DNA of 64,000 nucleotides from contig JAULBX010011099.1 of assembly GCA_032358255.1 (NCBI GenBank), forward strand, positions 248,001 through 312,000, read 5' to 3'. This DNA comes from Heterotrichella gracilis. Its lineage: Eukaryota; Sar; Xanthophyceae; Tribonematales; Xanthonemataceae. Below the pieces are notes generated by a model. The model was not told the origin of the DNA, made no database searches, and worked only from the letters and a program-made list of their open reading frames with translations. Position 1 is the stretch's first letter. The number at the start of each line of letters is the position of its first letter. Made by a program: the position numbers and the translations under genes. Below are positions 53,528 through 62,668 of this stretch, piece after piece.

Positions 53528-55678
53528 TTATTTGGAGGTGATCTTAAACTCAGTTCTTCTGTTGTTTTGCCTACCGGCTTCCGTATCGTTTTTATCAATT
53601 GGCATGCTTTCACCATAACCCTTTGGAATTAATCTGGAAGGAGAAATGCCTTTAGCGATCAAATAATCAACCACCGAATTGGAGCGCTCAAAACTAAGTC
53701 TGGTATTGTACTCTTCACTTCCAACATCATCAGTATGACTGGATAGTTCTATTTTAACTGTTGGATTATCTTTTAATAGTTTTACCAAACGATTTAATTC
53801 GTTTTGCGATTCAGGACGAATGGTGGATTTATCAAAGTCGAAAAAAATGTTTCTTAAAACAATGCTATTCCCTATTTCCATTTTTTTCATGGCAATGTTT
53901 AGGTTAAACTCTTGATAATCAGCACCTTCTGGAAGATTAAAGTTTTCAGAATGAAACATGTATCCCAGTTTCTTCACGGCCAGTCCATAGTTTTTGCCAC
54001 TTGGTAATGTCACCAGGTATTTTCCTGTACTCGCATTTGATTTAAAGCTTGCCAACACAAGGTTCTTCTCATTATCGATGAGTTCAATGGTTGACTCTAA
54101 AGGCTCTTGCGATTTTTCATCCAAAACCACACCTTTAAGAATGGTTAATTTTGATGATTTTACCTCTACAGCGCTTTCTGTTTTTAAATGACTCATTGGA
54201 CTAGCCACAACCGATAATAATTGGTCCTGGCTGTTTAAAAGGGCTTGTTTCTCCGGTCCTAAAAAGGTTATTCTGTAAATATCCTGCTCCCCGTAACCGC
54301 CCTGTTTGGAAGAAGCAAAATACGCGTGATTTCCACTGCCGCTTACTACAAAAAAGACATCATCATCCGGACCATTAATTGGATAACCTAAATTTACCGG
54401 AGTGCTCCATTTTTCATTTTCGAAAGTAGATTTAAAAATATCAAAACCTCCCATCGAACCATGACCCTGACTGCTGAAGTACATGGTTTTACCATCAGGA
54501 TGCATAAACACAGCTTCTTCACGGTACCTTGTATTAATTTCTGGTCCAATGTTTTTTGAAGGCCCCCATTCTCCGTTTATATCCATGTCGCTGTAATAAA
54601 TATCGTCCCCGCCAATGCCAACGTCCTTATTGCTCACAAAGTAGAGTCTCTTGCCATCAAAACTCAAGCTAACGGTTGATTCGTGGTACTTACTGTTAAT
54701 GTTTTTATTCATCCTAACCGGTTCTTCCCAGTCTAGACCAAACAAAACACTTTCATAAAGGTCGCCGCCATCTCTGTCAATATTTCTATACACATAAAGT
54801 TTAGTTCCGTCGGGAGAAAGTCCCGCGGTGGCATCATGCCCATCGGTATTTACATTTTTACTAAGCTGTTTGGCATTCGTCCATTTTCCTTTTATTTTTT
54901 CGGAGGTGTAAACGTCTTCATGAAATCCATTATCATTAATGTCTCTTTTACCACCAACTGTATTTGGACGACGGGAGGTAAAAAAAATAGTTGATTCATC
55001 CGTAGAAATAGAGGGGCCGTATTCAGGGTAAGTAGAATTGATTGCCGGACCAAGATTATCAACAAATACCCGCTCCGGATTAGCGCTCATTTTTTTACCA
55101 TTTTCACATTCATAAATCTTACGTTTAATATCTTCAATGTTTCCAACATTGCTCTTAGCTTTTTTCATCAAAGTGTTAAGCTGTATGTTGTAAAGTTTTA
55201 TCGCATCGTCCCACTGACTGTTTAAATGATAAGTCCAGGCAAGCCAAAAAGCAATATCAGAAACCGCCGGGGGACCAAGTGAATAGGCTTTCTCAAAATA
55301 CTTTACTGTTTCTTTGCTGGTAGGGTCGGTGTTAAACCAGATAAAACCCAGCATATAGTTGAGCTCATAATTATTAGGATTAAAACCACAGGCATCGCTT
55401 AAAGGGGTTAGAGCGCTTCTGAACAACTCAAATCCGGCCCTGCGATGATCGTGATGACTCATGGGTAAATATCGGTTTTCGGTTAAAAAACCGCGACGAC
55501 GATCGTCAAATTCTTTACGGCCTTGCGAATAAAGGTCTGAACCAATGTCTAATTTTTTAATAGCTTCTTTTAACTCTTCTTTTTTGTTAGGAAAATTGGC
55601 TTTTTCAAACTCAACACTCTGAGCCTGCAAAGCAGAAGAGCACAAACAGATAAGAAGTATATAAATAAATTGTTTCAT
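53528..55678 (-). CDS. PorE-like OmpA-family protein with TPR and PD40 propeller
   Basis: 716 residues from ATG at 55678 (MKQFIYILL, signal peptide to LQAQ). An N-terminal TPR-like part (about 30-180) leads into PD40 beta-propeller blades such as FTSRRPNTVGGKRDIND and YFSSQGHGSMGGFDIF. A carboxypeptidase-regulatory-like module comes next (about 525-605), and the C-terminal ~105 residues are an OmpA peptidoglycan-binding domain with FFDFDKSTIRPES and SSHTDDVGSEEYN. This domain order matches PorE of the T9SS, which anchors the machinery to peptidoglycan, although other Bacteroidota OmpA proteins share it. A TPR protein gene lies 13 bases upstream. Confidence 0.85.
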   Translation of the reverse strand: MKQFIYILLICLCSSALQAQSVEFEKANFPNKKEELKEAIKKLDIGSDLYSQGRKEFDDRRRGFLTENRYLPMSHHDHRRAGFELFRSALTPLSDACGFNPNNYELNYMLGFIWFNTDPTSKETVKYFEKAYSLGPPAVSDIAFWLAWTYHLNSQWDDAIKLYNIQLNTLMKKAKSNVGNIEDIKRKIYECENGKKMSANPERVFVDNLGPAINSTYPEYGPSISTDESTIFFTSRRPNTVGGKRDINDNGFHEDVYTSEKIKGKWTNAKQLSKNVNTDGHDATAGLSPDGTKLYVYRNIDRDGGDLYESVLFGLDWEEPVRMNKNINSKYHESTVSLSFDGKRLYFVSNKDVGIGGDDIYYSDMDINGEWGPSKNIGPEINTRYREEAVFMHPDGKTMYFSSQGHGSMGGFDIFKSTFENEKWSTPVNLGYPINGPDDDVFFVVSGSGNHAYFASSKQGGYGEQDIYRITFLGPEKQALLNSQDQLLSVVASPMSHLKTESAVEVKSSKLTILKGVVLDEKSQEPLESTIELIDNEKNLVLASFKSNASTGKYLVTLPSGKNYGLAVKKLGYMFHSENFNLPEGADYQEFNLNIAMKKMEIGNSIVLRNIFFDFDKSTIRPESQNELNRLVKLLKDNPTVKIELSSHTDDVGSEEYNTRLSFERSNSVVDYLIAKGISPSRLIPKGYGESMPIDKNDTEAGRQNNRRTEFKITSK

Positions 55679-55691
55679 AAAAATGTTAGTC

Positions 55692-56744
55692 TTAATTGCT
55701 GCAGGCAGCATTAATAAAAGCTTTTGCGCCACTTACCCCTAATTCATAAGCTTTTTTCCAATCATTGCAACTGCCTTCTTCTTCTCGTAAAAGTTGTTTG
55801 GCAATACCACGGTTGTAATAAGCGGGGCCGTTATTAGCATCTAACTCAATAGCCCTTGTGGCAAGAGTTTGCGCTTTTTTATAATCTTTGTTTTTAATGG
55901 CAATAGAACATAAATTATTATAAGCAGTAGAGCTTTTGGGGTCACGTGATAATAACTCCTCAAAATCGTTTTGCGCCAGTTTAAGATCGTTATTGTCAAA
56001 ATAAGCAACTCCTCTGTTCATGAGTGCCAATAAGTAATTGGGGTCACGTTTTAATGCCAGGCTATAATATTCGATGGCCTTTGAATAACTTTTATTGATG
56101 CGGTAGGCCGAACCAAGGTTGTTGTAAATAAACACAAACGAACTGTCAACCGTAATGGCTTTTTCATAATCCACAATGGCTCCTTCAAGGTCACCTTTGG
56201 CGCGTTTAGCGCTGGCCCTATCGTTGTATGCAAATGCATAATTTCGTTTAGAGAGGATGGCAAGAGAATAATAATTGATGGCCTTGTCATATTCGGCGCT
56301 TTCATATGCTGCAAGACCTTTGTAGTAGTTTGCCTCAGCGTGTTCCGGATTTAATTTTAAACAATAGTCTAAGGCTACGTTTTGACTGTCTTTTAAATTA
56401 AGCCCCATGTAAATAAGACTTTTATTGAAGTAGTGATCTGCGTTTTGCGGATTTAAAGTGATGGCTTGATTAATATCAAGTACGGCTTCCTTGTATTTTT
56501 TTTGATGACTTAAGGCAATTGCCCGGTTTGCATAGGCTTTGTCAAATTGTGGTTTAACACTTAGGCATTGTGTAAAAAGATCAATAGCCAGATCTGAATT
56601 ATTGTTCTTTAAGGCATTTAATCCATCATTGTAGTTTTGTTCCGCTAATTGATCAGGACCCAGATTGAGCGCCACTTTTACAGTATCTTGAGACCGGACA
56701 GAAAAAAAACTTAAAAAAGAAACTAAAACTAAGAGTGGCTTCAT
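55692..56744 (-). CDS. Exported TPR protein
   Basis: 350 residues from ATG at 56744 (MKPLLVLVSF), with a signal peptide ending near VRSQ. The whole mature protein is TPR units (for example ADHYFNKSLIYMGLNL and EHAEANYYKGLAAYESAEY), about eight to nine, with a C-terminal CNDWKKAYELG motif typical of this family. Lies 13 bases upstream of the PorE-like gene, so it is probably a partner in the same envelope complex. Confidence 0.83.
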   Translation of the reverse strand: MKPLLVLVSFLSFFSVRSQDTVKVALNLGPDQLAEQNYNDGLNALKNNNSDLAIDLFTQCLSVKPQFDKAYANRAIALSHQKKYKEAVLDINQAITLNPQNADHYFNKSLIYMGLNLKDSQNVALDYCLKLNPEHAEANYYKGLAAYESAEYDKAINYYSLAILSKRNYAFAYNDRASAKRAKGDLEGAIVDYEKAITVDSSFVFIYNNLGSAYRINKSYSKAIEYYSLALKRDPNYLLALMNRGVAYFDNNDLKLAQNDFEELLSRDPKSSTAYNNLCSIAIKNKDYKKAQTLATRAIELDANNGPAYYNRGIAKQLLREEEGSCNDWKKAYELGVSGAKAFINAACSN

Positions 56745-56772
56745 TGAATGTACAATAAGCTCTAAATTTAAC

Positions 56773-56800
56773 AAGAGCACCGCAGAATGCAGGTGCTCTT
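56773..56800 (-). terminator. Hairpin after rpoD
   Basis: AAGAGCACC (56773-56781) pairs with GGTGCTCTT (56792-56800), a perfect 9-base stem with a 10-base loop. Read on the minus strand it lies 47 bases after the rpoD stop; the T tail is poor. Confidence 0.5.
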
Positions 56801-56847
56801 GAAAAATCTTCTAAACAAATGGGTTTTAATAATTCTAAGCCGTTCTA

Positions 56848-57717
56848 TTAGCCCAAATACGCTTTTAACAATCGACTTCTAGAGCCATGTTTTAATCGGC
56901 GTACGGCTTTTTCTTTGATTTGACGAACACGCTCACGGGTGAGTTCAAACTTCTCACCAATTTCTTCTAAAGAGTGCGGATGTTTTCCGGCAAGACCAAA
57001 GAATAATTTTACCACATCGGCTTCGCGCTCTGTTAGGGTGTTTAAAGCGCGGAAGATCTCCATTTGTAAACTTTCTGTTAGCAAACTTCTATCCGGATTT
57101 TGTGAGGCCTCATTTTGCATGAGGTCATAAAAGGTTCCCCCATCTTCCACGTGTGTGCTTAACGGAGCATCTAGACTCATGTGTCTGTTTTGATTGCGCA
57201 TGGTGTCGCTGATATCTTGAGGAAGCATATCCAGCGCTTCACTCACTTCGCTGTAACTTGGCTCTCTTTCCAGATCTTGCTCAAGGGCTGACATAGCTTT
57301 ATTGATTTTATTGATGGCGCCTATCTTGTTAAGAGGCAAGCGCACAATTCGACTTTGTTCAGCCAAGGCTTGTAAAATGCTTTGACGGATCCACCATACT
57401 GCGTATGAAATAAATTTAAAACCTCGTGTTTCATCAAAACGTTGAGCAGCTTTTATTAAACCGAAGTTTCCTTCGTTAATAAGATCGGGTAGGCTTAATC
57501 CTTGATTTTGGTACTGCTTACTCACCGAAACCACAAAACGTAAATTAGCTTTTACTAACTTGTCTAGCGCTCTTTGGTCTCCTGCTCTTATCTTTTGAGC
57601 CAATACGACTTCATCTTGCGCGGTAATCAATTCCACGCGTCCAATATCCTGCAAATACATGTCCAAAGAAGCTGTTTCGCGGTTGGTGATCTGTTTGGTA
57701 ATTTTTAACTGTCTCAT
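56848..57717 (-). CDS. rpoD: Primary sigma factor RpoD (sigma A type)
   Basis: 289 residues, the short Bacteroidota form without region 1.1. Region 1.2 opens [14 protein letters not shown]; region 2 has [18 protein letters not shown] and [11 protein letters not shown] (promoter melting and -10 contacts); region 4 has the helix-turn-helix [23 protein letters not shown]. It directs the TAnnTTTG promoters found across this window. A hairpin follows at 56773-56800, before the TPR gene. Confidence 0.96.
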   Translation of the reverse strand: MRQLKITKQITNRETASLDMYLQDIGRVELITAQDEVVLAQKIRAGDQRALDKLVKANLRFVVSVSKQYQNQGLSLPDLINEGNFGLIKAAQRFDETRGFKFISYAVWWIRQSILQALAEQSRIVRLPLNKIGAINKINKAMSALEQDLEREPSYSEVSEALDMLPQDISDTMRNQNRHMSLDAPLSTHVEDGGTFYDLMQNEASQNPDRSLLTESLQMEIFRALNTLTEREADVVKLFFGLAGKHPHSLEEIGEKFELTRERVRQIKEKAVRRLKHGSRSRLLKAYLG

Positions 57718-57919
57718 ATTCTCAGAGGTTGGTGTCTTTAATTACAATACGATTAAGCAAATAACAAAGTTGGGTCTGAAAGGTTTCACTTAGCCAAACC
57801 AAGGTTTTATGACACCAAAATGCAGTTTGACTGAGGGAATGAAAGTTTGTGTTGAAAATATGGCCTTTAATTTCGAAAAAAGGATTTTTTTAACTTCTGA
57901 ATAAATGCGAAATTGGCGA

Positions 57920-59578
57920 ATGCTTAAACGACTATACATAAGCAACTTTGCGCTCATTCAAGAAATGGATGTGAGTTTTCCCGGCCACTTAACTGTTATT
58001 ACGGGAGAAACCGGTGCTGGAAAATCCATCTTTTTGGAAGCCCTTGGCTTGGCTTTGGGTAAGCGAGCAGACCTTAACGTATTACGCGATAAATCCAAAA
58101 AATGCATTGTTGAAGCCGAATTCGAGTTAAAAGGATTGGATTTAAGCGGTTTTTTTGAAGAAAACGACCTGGATCTTGAAAATCATGCCATTTTGCGGAG
58201 AGAAATTAGTGCAGACGGAAAATCAAGAAGCTTTTTTAATGACACGCCTGTAAATGTGAGCGCCCTAAAAACGCTTTCTGAAAAATTGATCGATGTACAT
58301 TCGCAACATCAAACCTTGCTTTTAAATCAAACTAATTTTCAGTTAGAATTATTAGATGCTTTTGCCGAAAGTATGGGAAAGTTTAAAGAGTATAAAACGC
58401 TTTTTAATCAGATCACAAAACACACTTCCGTTCTCAAAGCCCTTCAGGAGCAAGAAACACAAGCAAAAAAGGAACTGGACTATTTTCAATTTTTATTTGA
58501 AGAGCTCGAACAAGCAGACATTAAAGAGGGCGTTTTAAAAGAATTGGAAGAAGAAAGTCTGGGATTAGAAAATGCAGAGACGATTAAATCGGGATTGGCA
58601 AGTGTTGCTCAGGCCATAAACGGCGGGGATGCCAATATATTAAGCGCTTTAGGACAGGCAAAGAATACCATTCAAAGTATTTCGAAATACAACAAAAAAT
58701 ATTCTGAGTATTTCGATCGAATCCAGGCGACAATTATTGAATTAAAAGATCTGGCTTCCGAAGCAGAGGATGAAGAATCAAAGCTTCATTTCGATGATAA
58801 AAAATTAGAAGAAGTAAATACCAAGCTCGATCGTTTGAATAGATTGCTTAAAAAACACAATGTGTCTGCAGAGGCCGACCTGTTAAACATTAAGCGAGAG
58901 ATCGAAGAAAAACTACAAAAATTTAATTCCTTAGAATCAGAGATCGCTAAAACAAACAAGGAATTAAATGAAAGTAAAAAGTCGGCTACAAAATTGGCAA
59001 AAGAGCTGAGTGCAATCAGAGAAAAGGCCACGCAAGGGATTGAGAAACGCGTGCATGAAATGCTGACGAGTTTATCAATGGAAAACGCCAAGTTTTTTAT
59101 CGAGATCAAACAAACCTCGGACTTAAGCGCTACAGGCTTTGATCAGGTGAAATTTTTATTCTCCGCTAACAAAGGAGGCGATTTAAATGAACTTCAAAAA
59201 GTGGCCAGTGGAGGAGAGTTATCACGATTGATGTTAAGTCTAAAAGCCTTGTTGGCCTCTAAAAAACAATTACCAACTATTATTTTTGATGAGATTGATA
59301 CGGGAGTGAGTGGGGATGTAGCAGATAAGATCGGCAACATTTTATTAAACATGGGCAAAAGCATGCAGGTCATTACCATTACCCATTTACCACAAATGGC
59401 GAGCAAGGGCGGACATCATTTGTTTGTGTTTAAAAAGGACAATGAAGACAAAACGGTTTCTTTTATTAAACAATTAAATCAGGAGGAACGGATTTTGGAG
59501 ATCGCCAAAATGTTGAGTACCGGGAACCCGTCTAACTCAGCCATGGTAAATGCCAGAGACTTGTTGAGTCTGAATTAA
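57920..59578 (+). CDS. recN: DNA repair protein RecN
   Basis: 552 residues from ATG at 57920 (MLKRLYISNFAL). An SMC-like ATPase: Walker A GETGAGKS (about 31-38), a long coiled coil (about 150-370), the ABC signature VASGGELSRLMLSL and Walker B IIFDEIDTGVSG. It acts in double-strand break repair. An ATG 15 bases upstream is less likely because the LYISNFAL strand usually begins the protein. Divergent from rpoD. Confidence 0.94.
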   Translation: MLKRLYISNFALIQEMDVSFPGHLTVITGETGAGKSIFLEALGLALGKRADLNVLRDKSKKCIVEAEFELKGLDLSGFFEENDLDLENHAILRREISADGKSRSFFNDTPVNVSALKTLSEKLIDVHSQHQTLLLNQTNFQLELLDAFAESMGKFKEYKTLFNQITKHTSVLKALQEQETQAKKELDYFQFLFEELEQADIKEGVLKELEEESLGLENAETIKSGLASVAQAINGGDANILSALGQAKNTIQSISKYNKKYSEYFDRIQATIIELKDLASEAEDEESKLHFDDKKLEEVNTKLDRLNRLLKKHNVSAEADLLNIKREIEEKLQKFNSLESEIAKTNKELNESKKSATKLAKELSAIREKATQGIEKRVHEMLTSLSMENAKFFIEIKQTSDLSATGFDQVKFLFSANKGGDLNELQKVASGGELSRLMLSLKALLASKKQLPTIIFDEIDTGVSGDVADKIGNILLNMGKSMQVITITHLPQMASKGGHHLFVFKKDNEDKTVSFIKQLNQEERILEIAKMLSTGNPSNSAMVNARDLLSLN

Positions 59579-59625
59579 GCAACACTTTCATAAAGGGAAA
59601 TAAGTTCAATTTAAACCGATAATGT

Positions 59626-59633
59626 TATATTTG
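59626..59633 (+). promoter_or_regulatory. Candidate -7 box of fabI
   Basis: TATATTTG fits TAnnTTTG, 17 bases before the fabI ATG. A TTC at 59605-59607 sits at a -33-like distance (18 bases) but is one base off TTG. Confidence 0.45.
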
Positions 59634-59650
59634 CACAACAAAAACACACT

Positions 59651-60454
59651 ATGGCTTATAATTTATTAAAAGGAAAACGAGGAATCATTACAGGCGCATT
59701 AGATGAAAATTCAATTGCCTGGAAAGTGGCCTTACGCGCGCACGAAGAAGGTGCTACATTTGTATTAACCAACGCTCCAATTGCCATGCGCATGGGAGAG
59801 ATCAATAAATTAGCAGAACAAACAGGCTCAAAGATCATTCCGGCCGATGCTACCAGCATGGAAGATCTGGAAAAATTATACACCGAATCAATGGCTCACT
59901 TAGGCGGGAAAATTGATTTTGTGTTGCATTCCATTGGTATGAGTGTGAATATTCGTAAGAACATTCCCTATACTGAATTAAACTACGATTTTTATCAAAA
60001 AGGCATTGATGTGTCAGCATTAACCCTTCACAAAATGTTAGCAACGGCGCATAAATTAGATGCGTTGAACGAGCATGCTTCCGTTGTGGCCTTAACATAC
60101 ATCGCTGCTCAAAAAGTGTATCCTTTTTATACCGACATGGCCGACATTAAGGCGATGTTAGAAAGCATTGCGCGTACCTTCGGTTACCATTATGGCAAAC
60201 AGAAAAAAGTGCGCGTCAATACCGTTTCACAATCGCCGACTAAAACCACGGCAGGTGGCGGAATCAAAGGATTCACCGATTTCTTCGATTTTGCACAACA
60301 ACAATCACCTTTAGGCAATGCCAGCGCAGAAGACTGCGCCAATTACTGTGTGACCTTGTTTAGTGATCTAACCCGCATGGTGACCATGCAGAATTTATAC
60401 CACGATGGCGGATATTCATCTACCGGAGTGAGCACTGAACAATTAACGAAGTAA
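59651..60454 (+). CDS. fabI: Enoyl-ACP reductase FabI
   Basis: 267 residues. NADH-dependent last step of fatty-acid elongation and the target of triclosan in many bacteria. An SDR with the FabI-type GALDENSIAWKVA start (15-27), LHSIGMS (92-98) and the Tyr-x6-Lys pair Y160/K167 (YTDMADIK) in place of the usual SDR YxxxK. RVNTVSQSPTKTTA is the substrate-binding loop region. A hairpin with a repeat follows it. Confidence 0.95.
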   Translation: MAYNLLKGKRGIITGALDENSIAWKVALRAHEEGATFVLTNAPIAMRMGEINKLAEQTGSKIIPADATSMEDLEKLYTESMAHLGGKIDFVLHSIGMSVNIRKNIPYTELNYDFYQKGIDVSALTLHKMLATAHKLDALNEHASVVALTYIAAQKVYPFYTDMADIKAMLESIARTFGYHYGKQKKVRVNTVSQSPTKTTAGGGIKGFTDFFDFAQQQSPLGNASAEDCANYCVTLFSDLTRMVTMQNLYHDGGYSSTGVSTEQLTK

Positions 60455-60468
60455 TTAATAGCGAATTC

Positions 60469-60540
60469 AAAAAAGTTTGATTTTGCCGTCATTCTGAACT
60501 TGTTTCAGAATCTGTCCTTCGGCAGAGTCAAACTTTTTTT
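60469..60540 (+). repeat. REP-like repeat forming the fabI terminator
   Basis: AAAAAAGTTTGA (60469-60480) pairs with TCAAACTTTTTTT (60528-60540); between them lies GTCATTCTGAACTTGTTTCAG with its own inverted repeat ATTCTGAA/TTCAGAAT (60491-60498, 60504-60511). The centre resembles the two larger repeats at 62567 and 63408. The outer stem plus T run can act as a terminator for fabI. Confidence 0.65.
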
Positions 60541-60575
60541 ATTCATGACTGTTGTACTCTTATAAAAATTTATTT

Positions 60576-61166
60576 ATGATGTTCTTAGATGCCTCTAAAG
60601 AAAAAAAAGTAAAATGGACGATCTACCTTACCACCATAGCTATTTGTGGGGTAGTTGTACTTTTAAATCAAAAAGTCATTCCGCATCCGGATTCTTATCC
60701 CGCTTTTATTCATCAATTGCCTGCGCTGAACGCCTTTCTAAACGCTACCTGCAGCATTCTTCTGATATTTTCATTATTAGCAATTAAAAGAGGTAAGATC
60801 AACATCCATAAAAAAATAAATCTAACAGCATTTATTCTCAGCTCATTGTTTCTAGTTTCTTATGTCACCGCACATTATTTTATTCCCGATACAAAGTATG
60901 GAGACATTGATCATGATGGAATAATGACTGCCGCTGAAAGTGCAGCTGTAAGTGGAATTAAGCCGGTATACGTGATCATTTTGTTATCGCATATCTTTTT
61001 AGCTGTTCTGGTTTTACCAATGGTCCTTTTATCTTTTTATTATGGCCTAACAGACCAGCGCGTGAAACATAAAAAACTAACCCGCTTCTCCTATCCAATT
61101 TGGTTGTACGTTACGGTGACCGGAGTAGTGGTGTATTTGATGATATCGCCGTATTACAATTATTAG
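60576..61166 (+). CDS. DUF420 membrane protein with EF-hand loop
   Basis: 196 residues from ATG at 60576. About five transmembrane helices. Conserved His of DUF420 are visible at H46, H78, H100 and H139. The family (CtaM/YozB) is linked to terminal-oxidase maturation. Residues 110-121 (DIDHDGIMTAAE) match a calcium-binding EF-hand loop in positions 1, 3, 5, 6 and 12, in a loop between helices. The next gene encodes a cytochrome c/copper lipoprotein 15 bases downstream, which supports a respiratory or copper-handling context. Confidence 0.82.
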   Translation: MMFLDASKEKKVKWTIYLTTIAICGVVVLLNQKVIPHPDSYPAFIHQLPALNAFLNATCSILLIFSLLAIKRGKINIHKKINLTAFILSSLFLVSYVTAHYFIPDTKYGDIDHDGIMTAAESAAVSGIKPVYVIILLSHIFLAVLVLPMVLLSFYYGLTDQRVKHKKLTRFSYPIWLYVTVTGVVVYLMISPYYNY

Positions 61167-61181
61167 TTTAATTTTGAGTAG

Positions 61182-62576
61182 ATGACTCAAAAGCTTTTTT
61201 CTTTGATCATAGTTTCTTTTTTTCTATTTGCTTGTTCTTCATCTGAAACAAACAAAGAGGAAGAAGACATTGAAAAAAATCCAAGCTGGACTGAACACAT
61301 TGCTCCAATTGTATTTAAGAATTGCACCCCTTGTCATCGTCCGGGCGAAAGCGGCGCCTTCAATTTATTAAGTTATTCAGATGCAGTTAAAAAAGCAAAG
61401 CTCATAAAGTTTGTCACGCAAACGGGCTATATGCCTCCCTGGCCGGCAGATGCGAGCTATTCGCATTTTGTTGGAGAAAGAGTGTTGTCATCGAAAGAAA
61501 AACACTTGATCAAATTATGGGTAGAAAATAAAACACCGCGTGGCGATAGTTTAAAAGAACCGCCGCTTCCACAATTTTATACCGGTTCTTATTTCGGGAA
61601 ACCGGATCTGGTCATTCGTCCGCAACAGGCCGTTGCTGTTAAAGGGAATGGTACCGATGTTTTTCTCATCATGAAATATCCCTATCAAATTGAAAAAGAT
61701 ACGCTCATTGATTTTGTAGAGTTTGTTCCGCATAACCGTAAACTCATTCATCATGTGAATGGCCATTTAATTTCTTATGATGCGAACAGAAGCTTTAATT
61801 TTATGACCGGGGAATCTGTTCACTCAGATACTAAAGCACAACTCATTCAGGTGTATCGCGACATGCACATTCCTTATACGGATACAAAACAACCTGATTT
61901 TCCAACCCTCACGCCGAACACTGTGTATTATTTGCCGGGTTATCTTCCGCCCTCTTATCCAAAAGAAGTAGGGGGATATAGATTCAGAAAGAACGGCGCC
62001 TTTTTATTAAATAACATTCATTATGGTCCAAGCAATGTGGATCTTTTAGACAGTTCTTACATCAATGTGTTTTATAGAAAAACGCCAATTGAACGTCGCG
62101 TGACCGAAAGTCAGCTCGGAACCTTTGGTGTTTCTAAAATTGAACCTGAGTTCATAATCCCGCCCAATGAAATAAAAACCTTTCACACACAAACAACTAT
62201 AGCCTCGGATATTTCTATGCTTTCTGTTAATCCACACATGCATTTGATTGGAAAAACATTTTGGGCATTCGCTTTGAAACCAAATGGAGATACCATTCCA
62301 TTGATCAGAATTAATAAATGGGATTTTAGGTGGCAGTATTATTACACCTTCAAACATCCTGTGAAATTAGAGAAGGGCAGCAGCATTCATGTATACGGAA
62401 GCTTTGATAATACCAATCAAAATCCGAATAATCCCTTTCATCCGCCACAAAGCATCACCCAAGGCAATGGAGTAGAGAGCATGAAAACATCCGAAGAAAT
62501 GTTTCAGTTTATTTTTACGTTTATGGGGTATAAGGAAGGGGATGAGAAGATTGATTTGGAGCGGCGGTCACCCTGA
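61182..62576 (+). CDS. Lipoprotein cytochrome c / type II copper monooxygenase-like protein
   Basis: 464 residues. A lipobox FAC places the lipidated Cys at residue 18. A heme c motif CTPCH (48-52) lies in the N-terminal ~120-residue cytochrome domain with a likely axial Met84 (TGYMPP). The C-terminal part resembles PHM/DBM copper type II ascorbate-dependent monooxygenases: H190-H191, H280 (NNIHYG), H352-x-H354 (PHMHLIGK) and M440 (TSEEMF) correspond to all six copper ligands. It should sit in the periplasm on a lipid anchor. A repeat supplies its last codons and stop. Confidence 0.85.
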   Translation: MTQKLFSLIIVSFFLFACSSSETNKEEEDIEKNPSWTEHIAPIVFKNCTPCHRPGESGAFNLLSYSDAVKKAKLIKFVTQTGYMPPWPADASYSHFVGERVLSSKEKHLIKLWVENKTPRGDSLKEPPLPQFYTGSYFGKPDLVIRPQQAVAVKGNGTDVFLIMKYPYQIEKDTLIDFVEFVPHNRKLIHHVNGHLISYDANRSFNFMTGESVHSDTKAQLIQVYRDMHIPYTDTKQPDFPTLTPNTVYYLPGYLPPSYPKEVGGYRFRKNGAFLLNNIHYGPSNVDLLDSSYINVFYRKTPIERRVTESQLGTFGVSKIEPEFIIPPNEIKTFHTQTTIASDISMLSVNPHMHLIGKTFWAFALKPNGDTIPLIRINKWDFRWQYYYTFKHPVKLEKGSSIHVYGSFDNTNQNPNNPFHPPQSITQGNGVESMKTSEEMFQFIFTFMGYKEGDEKIDLERRSP

Positions 62577-62659
62577 ACTTGTTTCAGGGTCTGGTGAAGG
62601 TCTTTCGTTGAGATGCTGAAACGATCCCGATAATTATCGGGACAGCATGACTTTTCGTT
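62567..62659. repeat. REP-like intergenic repeat, copy 2
   Basis: Begins GTCACCCTGAACTTG and ends in GCATGACTTTTCGTT, with two hairpins: CCCTGAA/TTCAGGG and the perfect palindrome CCCGATAATTATCGGG (62626-62641) inside GATGCTG/CAGCATGAC. About 93 bases. Its first 10 bases lie inside the upstream gene and provide the TGA stop. Confidence 0.8.
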
Positions 62660-62668
62660 CTGTAAGGG

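Noticed and set aside
57143-57158. CACGTG inside rpoD as a parS site
   Set aside because: The left half fits but the right half does not match; it is within coding sequence.
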